A stretch of 61,378 bases of DNA from an uncultured Bacteroides sp. Its GTDB lineage: Bacteria; Bacteroidota; Bacteroidia; Bacteroidales; Bacteroidaceae. The notes below the pieces were generated by a model. The model was not told the DNA's origin. It did no database searches and saw only the letters and a list, made by a program, of their open reading frames with translations. Shown in pieces: positions 25,290 to 32,247 of this stretch; the stretch's first letter is position 1; each line of letters opens with the position of its first letter. Made by a program: the position numbers and the translations under genes. The stretch is taken from the NCBI GenBank assembly GCA_937890825.1, contig CALADS010000048.1, forward strand, positions 1-61,378, given 5' to 3'.

Positions 25290-25710
25290 TGGCCGCTTTT
25301 GCGATATATTTATTTACATAGCTCTTACCATGCGAGGCTCTCTTTTCTCGCTGGTATTTATCAATAGCATTGAGTTCCGAAAGAACACTATCCATATCTT
25401 TCTTCTTGCTATCGAGTTTTGTTTTTTCATTCTGAAGTTTTTTGATTTGATGATTGCGAATAGCTGTTGAAAGTCTTGAACTCCCAATCTTACTGGGGTG
25501 TTTTGCATAGCCTTGAAGTTCCCGAAGTTCAGCATCATTCTGCTTTTGGCGAGCCTCAATTTTATTACGACTGCTGCTGGCATTTGCCATCTGCTTACGC
25601 CGAATCATGCCAGAAATACCACCTTGTGGACGCACTTTACGTACTCCCCATTTCATGCCTTTTACGCCATAGTGGTAGAGTTCACAGGTTCCATCAGTCC
25701 ACTGCCACAT
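25282..25710 (-). CDS. tag-module protein 3 (GVKGMKWGVR)
   Basis: A 142-residue protein. Residues 9-25 hold the tag CELYHYGVKGMKWGVRK. The rest is highly charged coiled coil (residues about 35-125). Two more genes upstream and the RNA polymerase-like protein carry versions of this tag. Place between terminase and portal suggests a minor head or ejected protein. I recall the tag from other Clostridia phages but know no proven function. Confidence 0.65.
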   Translation of the reverse strand: MWQWTDGTCELYHYGVKGMKWGVRKVRPQGGISGMIRRKQMANASSSRNKIEARQKQNDAELRELQGYAKHPSKIGSSRLSTAIRNHQIKKLQNEKTKLDSKKKDMDSVLSELNAIDKYQREKRASHGKSYVNKYIAKAANG

Positions 25711-25722
25711 TGTTTATCCTCC

Positions 25723-26778
25723 TTAACTCAAATAATCGTTCATCTTGCGTTCCATGTAAGCGGAGCACTCGGAAACCGTCTTGTTGCCCAGCTTGGAAAC
25801 GTAACCAATTGTGTTCGCTCCAACTTCTTTTGCAATTCGCTCTGCATTGTAGCGCATGTACAGCTTGTCCACGACCTTCGGATTGGTCTCTGTCACCGAC
25901 TGCAAGCGGACAGAATCTGTATCAAACACGATCATCGGGCGCTTTGCATGATAGCTGGAATAATCCTTGTCGTTATAATCCAGCAACGCATTGTAACCTT
26001 TCTTGCTTAGTTCTGCATAGAAACGGCTCTGTGCCGCCACTTCCTGTGCATTATGATTCGTCAGAGAGAGGTTTAGAGCTTTATAGATGGCCACCTTTTC
26101 AGATGCAGTCAGCATAGCCGGGTCTTTCTTCAACGCATTCTCAGCCTGCTTAAAAAGCACCTGCTGAGTCGGTCTGCGCATCTTCTCTTTAGAATCCGCT
26201 ATGGATGCTTCAAGATTCTGCTTGAACTCTTTCTCTTTCAGCAGTCTAGCCGTAATATCACTGGCGTTCTCATCAGAAGGCACCTTCAGCTTCTTGACTG
26301 TTTCCAGTTTCAGCTGATAGACCTTCATGCTGTTGGCTTTATCGCGTAAAGCGGTGGCCGTTGCTAAGTCAGCTTCGCTGCCGGAAGCGTTCGCCCGCTT
26401 TTCTGCCTGTTTAGCATCGTAGTTGGCTCGTGTCATCAGATTCTTTCCGAAGAGCCCCATGTACTTGTCACTGTCGGCCTTCTTATAGGTGGCGTAGAAC
26501 GCGAAATTCTCGAAGTCCTTGGAAGTCTGAATCCGAGAGAAAGTTGTGCCCTTCTTCAGGTATCTGTCAACATACTGCCGACCCGTCACCTGCGTGCGAG
26601 CAGTATTCACGCAGTCTTTTACTCGCATCTCCATTGTGGATGCCATGCGCTCCATTCGGCTTGCATTCTGACTTACACCATAGCGCTTCCGTCCTGCCGG
26701 GGTATACGTACCGTCAGCATACTGGTAACGCCTTACGCCCCACTTCTGGCCTTTGATGCCGTGGTGATACAATTCCAT
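25723..26778 (-). CDS. tag-module protein 2 (GIKGQKWGVR)
   Basis: A 351-residue protein. It opens with the tag MELYHHGIKGQKWGVRRYQ followed by YADGTYTPAGRKRYG. The rest is mostly helical with a long charged stretch, and a carboxy domain around residues 275-345 (RPMIVFDTDSVRLQSV, RIAKEVGANTIGYVSKLG). No head-morphogenesis or ADP-ribosyltransferase signature that I can see. Start in a TCAAAATGG element. Likely a minor head protein. Confidence 0.62.
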   Translation of the reverse strand: MELYHHGIKGQKWGVRRYQYADGTYTPAGRKRYGVSQNASRMERMASTMEMRVKDCVNTARTQVTGRQYVDRYLKKGTTFSRIQTSKDFENFAFYATYKKADSDKYMGLFGKNLMTRANYDAKQAEKRANASGSEADLATATALRDKANSMKVYQLKLETVKKLKVPSDENASDITARLLKEKEFKQNLEASIADSKEKMRRPTQQVLFKQAENALKKDPAMLTASEKVAIYKALNLSLTNHNAQEVAAQSRFYAELSKKGYNALLDYNDKDYSSYHAKRPMIVFDTDSVRLQSVTETNPKVVDKLYMRYNAERIAKEVGANTIGYVSKLGNKTVSECSAYMERKMNDYLS

Positions 26779-26788
26779 TTTGAATTAC

Positions 26789-27307
26789 TCACCCCTTCAG
26801 CTCCTTAATGGCCAATGCAATACCGAGAGCCGAACTCGTAATGACCAGAACACTTCCTGCAATCTCCAAAGTATCGCTGACGGCTTCCCGACCGGAATAA
26901 ACCTTCTTCGGGTTGAACATATCGTCGTACTGCTTTTCCAGCATGGCGCGATTGATTTGTTCCCGCATCTCCTGGTCGGTCATCTTGCTCAGATCCATCT
27001 TAGGCGTTCTGCGCGCCTGAATCCGCATGGACTTGTCATTCAGCGTTTTCAAGTTACCAGCCATCTGGTTGCCAGAATCGACCACACGTTTTGTCCGCTC
27101 TAGATCTTCTTTGACCCAGCGATTCGGGTCATTAAGACTCTCTTCGGGCAGACGGTTATCTTTTTTCTTTTTGGCATTTGCAGCCGCATCGGTTGAGTAG
27201 CGATGTTTACCCGCATCAGTCAGACTGCCATCAGCATTCTGGTAGCGCCTTACGCCCCATTTCATACCTTTTACGCCCCAGTGCCAAATTTGGTTATTAT
27301 AGTACAA
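26789..27307 (-). CDS. tag-module protein 1 (GVKGMKWGVR), membrane-anchored end
   Basis: A 172-residue protein with TTG start (seven bases after AAGGAGG; no in-frame ATG fits). The tag IWHWGVKGMKWGVRRYQ is at residues 7-23, then NADGSLTDAGKHRYS. The middle is charged, and the last about 25 residues are hydrophobic (AGSVLVITSSALGIALAI), a possible membrane segment. That end would suit a protein that enters the cell envelope with the DNA. Inferred only. Confidence 0.62.
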   Translation of the reverse strand: MYYNNQIWHWGVKGMKWGVRRYQNADGSLTDAGKHRYSTDAAANAKKKKDNRLPEESLNDPNRWVKEDLERTKRVVDSGNQMAGNLKTLNDKSMRIQARRTPKMDLSKMTDQEMREQINRAMLEKQYDDMFNPKKVYSGREAVSDTLEIAGSVLVITSSALGIALAIKELKG

Positions 27308-27332
27308 GCTTCATCCTCCTTCTTTATAAGCA

Positions 27333-27361
27333 TTGCAAACATACCCCCTCCATGTTATACT
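27333..27361 (+). promoter_or_regulatory. sigma-A-type promoter of the plus-strand gene
   Basis: TTGCAA at 27333-27338, 17 bases, TATACT at 27356-27361, then GGAGGAGG at about 27386-27393 and the ATG at 27403. Good fit to a constitutive Firmicutes promoter, facing against the late operon. Confidence 0.7.
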
Positions 27362-27402
27362 GGGCTATCCGCTTGTTTTATGTGTGGAGGAGGTCTGAAA
27401 CT

Positions 27403-28455
27403 ATGTCTGATTCTCAACTGCGTCCCGCAGATTTCAATTACGAGATTTTACCTTGCGAATCTCGTCCCGATTTCGATGATTCAACTCGTTTTAAAAAGGT
27501 CGAGTTCCCCGAGCAGGCAGGACTTGCTGCCAATTCATTATTGCAGCTGGTTCCTGCGCAAGCTGCAGCTGACGCTGTTTCCAATACGTATGTTCTCCGT
27601 TTTCCAAAAGGCATCCATGGCGCATTGTTGAACTTGAATCAGGGCGGTCAGTCCACAACGATGGTGGATGCCACCGGACATTTTGCAGGCACTGCTTCTC
27701 TGTATAAAGTTGATCCCGCATCAGTTGCTGCTTTTCAGATGTTCAGTGTTGCTTCCTTTGCCACAGGACAGTATTTCCTCGCAGACATCAGTTCCAAGTT
27801 AACAGAAGTCAATCGAAAGCTGGACGACCTTCTGGTATTTCTTCAGGCTTCCAAACGCACGGAATTGCTGTCCGAACTCACATTTGTCAAGTATGCGCTT
27901 GCAAATTATTCGACCATCATGCTCAGTGAACCGCAGCGTATGGCTACCATCGGCAACCTGCAACGTGCAAAAATCAAGGCTGTGGCTGACATGGAGTTCT
28001 ACACGGAGCAGTTGGAAGATTCTGTTGGTGCAAAAACCAACGAAAATCAGGCCAGAACCGTATTGCAAAACAAACAGGGCATTGACCTTGCTTCCCAGCT
28101 GTACGCAATCAGCACCATTATGGAAGCTTATTATGCGCAAAACTGGAACAAGTCTTACCTTGCGAATATCAAAGCTGATGCGAAACCTTTGTTTGCGCTC
28201 AGTCAAAACCGTATGATTGGTGCACTGAAAACCTTCTCTGATAAGATCAACAAGGAAATCGAAAGCAAAAAGAAAGGTCTGCTCAAAGGCGATGTATCCG
28301 CGAGTGAGCACAAAATTCTGGAACTATCTGATGCATTGAATGCGCAGCCAGAGTCTCCGCTTCTTGTCTTGGTCAAGGATGCACTGGACAAGCCTTCTAC
28401 TTCTACGGAACTTTACCTTCGTCCGAACGGCGAAGTCTACCAAAAGGTCGTTTGA
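27403..28455 (+). CDS. lone plus-strand gene: candidate moron
   Basis: A 350-residue protein, the only convincing gene on this strand. It is soluble-looking except for residues about 105-130 (ASVAAFQMFSVASFATGQYF), a possible membrane-active helix. After that comes ADISSKLTEVNRKLDDLLVFL, an amphipathic helix reminiscent of small toxin-like or exclusion proteins, and a helical rest. It has its own promoter and strong GGAGGAGG, and ends one base before the terminase stop in the opposite direction. A gene with its own promoter inserted in a late operon is the usual form of a lysogenic-conversion or exclusion gene. Function unknown; placement is the evidence. Confidence 0.6.
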   Translation: MSDSQLRPADFNYEILPCESRPDFDDSTRFKKVEFPEQAGLAANSLLQLVPAQAAADAVSNTYVLRFPKGIHGALLNLNQGGQSTTMVDATGHFAGTASLYKVDPASVAAFQMFSVASFATGQYFLADISSKLTEVNRKLDDLLVFLQASKRTELLSELTFVKYALANYSTIMLSEPQRMATIGNLQRAKIKAVADMEFYTEQLEDSVGAKTNENQARTVLQNKQGIDLASQLYAISTIMEAYYAQNWNKSYLANIKADAKPLFALSQNRMIGALKTFSDKINKEIESKKKGLLKGDVSASEHKILELSDALNAQPESPLLVLVKDALDKPSTSTELYLRPNGEVYQKVV

Positions 28456-28456
28456 T

Positions 28457-30202
28457 TTACTCAAACGCTTCTCGGTTCAGCTTCCATGCAATGTAAGCAT
28501 CCATCATGGCAGCCACTGCATCAATCTTCTGGTCAGAACGACGCTTCAGCAGCTTGCGGTTACCGTTCGTATCTTCCAGAGCAATGCAGTTGCCCATTGC
28601 AAATTGCATGAGTGCTTCATCGAAGAGTAGTTTCCGCTGCTCGGAGAGCTTCTTTAGCTCACCCAAAGGAACGCTCTCGGTCTTTGCACCCTGAATGACT
28701 TTCTCCACGCCAAACGGCGCGTTCTCTGTGCACCAGCGTTCTACGAAGTCTTTGGCATTATAAGGGTCATACCCAAAGCATCGGACATCATAGTCATTCT
28801 GTTGAATAAAGTTGTCGAGGTCATCGTAGACCTGCATCATGTCCAGCACTGTGCCGTCAAATACCTGTAGCGTGCCTTCCTGCATAAACTGGTCATACTT
28901 CTGACGCATTGCCTGCGGAAGTTTCGACAGCGTATAAGAGGTAATATAATCTCTGGTTTTCACGCCAAAGAAGCCGTTCGCCATTGGGAACAGAAATGTA
29001 AACGCACAGAAGTCATCACCCTGCGACAAGTCTGCGCCGAGAGCACAAGGCATCTGCCAGTAATCTCGGTGGCGATGTGGCAGGGTTTCTTCATACGGAA
29101 AGAAGTAGGTATACCCCTCCATAGGAATGTTAAAGCGCTTGGCCAGAATGTCATTTCTGGAACCAGGCGCTTTTTCTGCACGTTCTACATCCAGCTGATA
29201 AGTTTCGTAGCTGACAGTCTGTCCTAGGTTCGGGTTTGCCTTCAGCCACATATCGGGGTTTGTAACTTCATCGATGGAATCCAACTTGTAGTACCAGATG
29301 GACACATGAGGGTTGATGTACTCCCCTTTCAGGATGTCCATTAACTCCATTTTGATTGTATCACCACAACCATTACGGACGGTTCCCTCTGAACTGGTCG
29401 CGACAATGAGATAGTCCTCGTTCTTCGATGCACCCTGTTCAAGCGCACTGATGGGATCTTCCCGAATGTCACAGCTCAACCACTCGTCAACAGTTGCTAC
29501 ACGGTCTCTTCGACCCTGCAGCTTATCAATGGTCATCGGGCGCACTTCCAACAGACTGTTCGTCAGAAAATTCTCGATGCCCTTCTTGGTCGATGCCAGT
29601 TTCACACGGTCTGCTTTTGCGCCGGTCGTGTTCTGTAAACTTCCTTCCGTCATGAACTTCAAAAGAGGTCCCTTCGACCGAGCCAGTGCTGTACGGATCG
29701 GTGAAAGGACCTCTTCTGCTTGCTTCATGGTTGGTGCTGTGGTGCATTGCTGGGTGGTCGATACATCCACGGTCAGAAAGTAGCTCTGAATGAATGCGTC
29801 GTACATGGTTTTGGCGGCACCGCGAGGAATGATAAGATACTGCTTCGTGATAAGCCGTTTCTTGATACGCTTTCGCTCATAGTGACCACCATGTCCTCCG
29901 GGATTGGGCACATAGATACTGCGGTCCACAAAGTAGTACCAGCCAAATATCTCTTCTGCCCAAAGCTTGAAGGAATCCAACAGTTTCAGGTCTCCGCCGT
30001 CAGTAAGGGTCAGTTCGTTCTCGCAGAACTTGACAAAACCTTCAACTGCTTTATCGTCATAGTAGATGCCTGGGTTTGCAATCAGGTCATCAATCCGGTT
30101 CATCTCCATGGAGACTTCTCGGCATACCGGAATTTCACCCCGAATCACAGCCTCTCGAAACCGGCCATAATAAATCGGCGTGGCCGTGTTTGACAGTGCC
30201 AT
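28457..30202 (-). CDS. terminase large subunit
   Basis: A 581-residue packaging ATPase and nuclease. Walker A is the deviant IIPRGAAKT near residue 123, Walker B is RVATVDEW near 234, the coupling motif VATSSEG follows, and the nuclease part starts with GADLSQGDDF near 395 and has GYDPYNAKD and QKIDAVAAMMDA later. Length and motifs fit the HK97-type Terminase_1 group. Ribosome site AGGAGA. It shares a convergent end with the plus-strand gene. Confidence 0.93.
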   Translation of the reverse strand: MALSNTATPIYYGRFREAVIRGEIPVCREVSMEMNRIDDLIANPGIYYDDKAVEGFVKFCENELTLTDGGDLKLLDSFKLWAEEIFGWYYFVDRSIYVPNPGGHGGHYERKRIKKRLITKQYLIIPRGAAKTMYDAFIQSYFLTVDVSTTQQCTTAPTMKQAEEVLSPIRTALARSKGPLLKFMTEGSLQNTTGAKADRVKLASTKKGIENFLTNSLLEVRPMTIDKLQGRRDRVATVDEWLSCDIREDPISALEQGASKNEDYLIVATSSEGTVRNGCGDTIKMELMDILKGEYINPHVSIWYYKLDSIDEVTNPDMWLKANPNLGQTVSYETYQLDVERAEKAPGSRNDILAKRFNIPMEGYTYFFPYEETLPHRHRDYWQMPCALGADLSQGDDFCAFTFLFPMANGFFGVKTRDYITSYTLSKLPQAMRQKYDQFMQEGTLQVFDGTVLDMMQVYDDLDNFIQQNDYDVRCFGYDPYNAKDFVERWCTENAPFGVEKVIQGAKTESVPLGELKKLSEQRKLLFDEALMQFAMGNCIALEDTNGNRKLLKRRSDQKIDAVAAMMDAYIAWKLNREAFE

Positions 30203-30235
30203 CTTCTAGTCTCCTATTATAATAAGGTAAGCGCT

Positions 30236-30580
30236 TTACTCTTCCGGGTGGTCATGCTCCACATTCAGCCGCCACTCCATTTCGGATGCGGTGTTCTGCA
30301 GAGCCTCTTTGGTCACGCTGCTTTGCGGTACATCGAAACCCAGCAGCCGCACCTTGACTGCCACATAAGCTTTCACGGCTTCCACCTTCACCGGGTCAGC
30401 AATGAACTGATTCCATGTAGCACTTTTGTCGGAAATGAAAAACCCCTCTTTCGGGCCCACCCCCATCTGGGAAAGGATCATTAGCACAGTGTTGATGTAC
30501 ATGATGATGTCCGGGTCGAATGCCTCATAGTCTGCAGGCAGACCCAACAGCTTTTTTACAGAAGTGAGAATGCTGTCCAT
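30236..30580 (-). CDS. head-tail connector, gp6-like
   Basis: A 114-residue helical protein: MDSILTSVKKLLGLPADYEAFDPDI, IMYINTVLMILSQMGVGP, then AVKAYVAVKVRLLGFDVP, the known pattern of gp6-like connectors in Firmicutes phages. These bind below the portal. Its place before the large terminase gene is unusual; most phages put it after the capsid gene. Confidence 0.78.
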   Translation of the reverse strand: MDSILTSVKKLLGLPADYEAFDPDIIMYINTVLMILSQMGVGPKEGFFISDKSATWNQFIADPVKVEAVKAYVAVKVRLLGFDVPQSSVTKEALQNTASEMEWRLNVEHDHPEE

Positions 30581-30589
30581 AGTTACTCC

Positions 30590-30853
30590 TTAGTCCGGGA
30601 TACACTTGTTGTCCCACTTCTTGTAGGCATCCAGATAAGTCTCGCCCTTATCACCATTGTGGGTGAGCTCATAGTACATGCCGTCGGATATGGTGGTACT
30701 CACAAGCGCCTTCCAGTTCTGCAAGGTTTTGCTGAACCACACGATGAACACATCCTCCATTGTCAGCTTCTTACCGTCGGTCACGTCCACATGGGCGTTG
30801 AAATAGTCCACCACCAACTGCTTTGCACGGTTCATCATAGCTTCGTTATTCAT
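30590..30853 (-). CDS. DUF6275-like protein
   Basis: An 87-residue protein with VVDYFNAHVDVTDGKKLTMED and the very typical VWFSKTLQNWKALVST followed by GMYYELTHNGDKGETYLDAY. I recall this as DUF6275; function unknown. Start ATG 30851-30853 with GGAGG nine bases upstream; the upstream extension overlaps the HNH gene and lacks a ribosome site. Confidence 0.7.
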   Translation of the reverse strand: MNNEAMMNRAKQLVVDYFNAHVDVTDGKKLTMEDVFIVWFSKTLQNWKALVSTTISDGMYYELTHNGDKGETYLDAYKKWDNKCIPD

Positions 30854-30854
30854 G

Positions 30855-31310
30855 TCATTTCCTCCATGGGCAGGTATCGCCCGGTCTTCGTTCTGTGAAT
30901 ACTGGCTCCAGAATGCTGACATCCCCATAATGGATAGCCTTGTGCGTCCGGTCGGATACGCAAATAACATTGTTGGGGTCAAGTAAGCACTCTCGGTGCT
31001 CCAGCACGTCTTCTTTTGTGATAGGATTTATATGGTGGATGATGATGCGTGGTCGGATAAGCTTTCCGTTTCGGACAACCCAGTCCGTAATCTCATGGTC
31101 AGGAACACCAAGGTCGCGTCCCATGTCTCGAACAATAATTTTGTCACGGAACATCCGCCACTCTCTAGACTGGTAAAAGTCTTGATTCAGATACCGGTCA
31201 AATCCAAATGTATCGTGCCCAACAGCACCATGCAGTTGCAAATAATGGAACCGGTCTTCAAAGGTCGCATACTGGCAGAGCTCAGTATATGTTCTCTGAT
31301 TCATCGCCAT
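30855..31310 (-). CDS. HNH endonuclease of the packaging module
   Basis: A 151-residue nuclease. The HNH pattern is IIIHHINPITKEDV (HH), NPNN-type DPNNVICVSDRTHKAIH: first His pair, Asn and last His present. HNH proteins beside the terminase are needed for cos cleavage in HK97-type phages, so this supports a cos packaging mode. Start at 31310 or two codons later, both overlapping the previous gene by up to 29 bases. Confidence 0.8.
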   Translation of the reverse strand: MAMNQRTYTELCQYATFEDRFHYLQLHGAVGHDTFGFDRYLNQDFYQSREWRMFRDKIIVRDMGRDLGVPDHEITDWVVRNGKLIRPRIIIHHINPITKEDVLEHRECLLDPNNVICVSDRTHKAIHYGDVSILEPVFTERRPGDTCPWRK

Positions 31311-31626
31311 CTTCCACCCCGCCGTATTCACGCATTGCCTTGATTGCCTCCTTGTAAAGAAGAGCATTATCCTTAGTTGCCTGAATAGCATCGGCTTTTG
31401 CATGAAGGAGGGTGTTCTCTGCTTCCAGCTTTTTCTTTTCCAGTTCTGACTTAACTGTAGCCAGTTTCAGAAAATGGGTCGTTTCAGCCGAAGATGCCGT
31501 TCCTTCACGCAATCGCTTCTCCACCAGATCCATTGCCAGGGAAATCATCTGGTTTTCTCGTACTTCTGGGGACAATGTTGGCCGCATGGGAGCCACGTCT
31601 TCAGAAGCAGCTTTCTTTGTCCTCAT
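31282..31626 (-). CDS. putative terminase small subunit
   Basis: A 114-residue helical protein: RPTLSPEVRENQMISLAMDL, TASSAETTHFLKLATVKSELEKKKLEAEN. I know this pattern as a conserved small protein just upstream of HNH and large terminase genes in Clostridia and Lactobacillus phages, and DNA binding for packaging is a fair guess. A coiled coil fills residues 60-95. I chose the ATG at 31624-31626, nine bases after AAGG. Confidence 0.55.
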   Translation of the reverse strand: MRTKKAASEDVAPMRPTLSPEVRENQMISLAMDLVEKRLREGTASSAETTHFLKLATVKSELEKKKLEAENTLLHAKADAIQATKDNALLYKEAIKAMREYGGVEDGDESENIY

Positions 31627-31697
31627 TTTTGTCATCCTTCTATTCTATTTTGATTTAGTTTATACTAGAATCTTGCCTGTTTCCCACACTTTTCAAT

Positions 31698-31827
31698 GGC
31701 TTTTGTAAGAGTTTATGGGAGCCGGTTGTGGTGTCTTTCTAATCATTTGAAAGGAGAAGAAAAATGAACAAACGACAAATGGAGGTTGTTTGAAGAGAGC
31801 ACCCTCCCATAAGCTCTTACAAAAACC
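31698..31827. repeat. long inverted repeat with 24-base arms
   Basis: Left arm 31698-31721 and right arm 31804-31827 are reverse complements at 22 of 24 positions (core TTTTGTAAGAG, TTATGGGAG). The 82-base loop contains the plus-strand mini frame. Both strands would fold. Confidence 0.85.
31764..31793 (+). CDS. 9-residue mini frame within the inverted repeat loop
   Basis: ATG at 31764-31766 with AAAGGAG 7-8 bases upstream encodes MNKRQMEVV and stops at TGA 31791-31793. The ribosome site is excellent, so translation is possible if the plus strand is transcribed. No downstream plus gene exists, so a leader role is not obvious. Could be chance. Confidence 0.25.
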   Translation: MNKRQMEVV

Positions 31828-31962
31828 ACCGAGGCACAGTCTACACCCTGAAACCTCGGCAGTAGTTAAAACCCAATTCTCAATTTTCCCTCCGGGGAAA
31901 AATCAAAGACCGGCGCGATTTGGGGAGGGGGTGTATTTTTCAAGCACCCCCCTATACCCCTT

Positions 31963-32232
31963 TTACGCTGTTTGCTCTCCAGGAGCATCATCTTTGATAT
32001 CGAGTTTGAGCTTTTTGTAGATATTGAGCGGATCATTGGCCACGATTTGGTCGATAGCCTGCTCAATTTCATACGCATTTTCTGCGTCCGTGAGCTGGTC
32101 AGAGGTGTAAGCCATCCGCATCAGCAGCCCAGACGAGTTATAACCCTTGTCGGTGTCGAACCGATACCAGTCCTCAAACTGTTCATAAGGACTGTACGGG
32201 TTGTCAACAGTGGTTAAAAAGCATCGAATCAT
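31963..32232 (-). CDS. conserved small phage protein before the packaging region
   Basis: An 89-residue protein: MIRCFLTTVDNPYSPYEQFEDWYRFD, YTSDQLTDAENAYEIEQAIDQI. I recall this family at the same place, before the small terminase gene, in many Clostridia phages; function unknown. Acidic and soluble. It ends directly at the structured non-coding region. Confidence 0.65.
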   Translation of the reverse strand: MIRCFLTTVDNPYSPYEQFEDWYRFDTDKGYNSSGLLMRMAYTSDQLTDAENAYEIEQAIDQIVANDPLNIYKKLKLDIKDDAPGEQTA

Positions 32233-32247
32233 AGTTCAAAGCCTTTC

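Larger units (their letters stand above)
31627..31962 (+). other. non-coding structured region, candidate cos/pac or structured RNA
   Basis: A 336-base stretch with no gene on the minus strand. It holds (a) a 24-base inverted repeat with 22 matches, 31698-31721 with 31804-31827; (b) CCGAGG/CCTCGG at 31829-31859; (c) TTTTCCC/GGGGAAAA at 31884-31901; (d) GGGGGTG/CACCCCC at 31927-31951, followed by CTATACCCC. Beside small terminase and HNH genes, such a structured and locally GC-rich block could be the packaging site. It could also be a small RNA. Confidence 0.5.

Noticed and set aside
27178..27402. Long upstream extension of the plus-strand gene (start at 27178)
   Set aside because: It has no ribosome site and runs opposite a tag-protein gene. 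The ATG at 27403 has GGAGGAGG and the promoter right before it.
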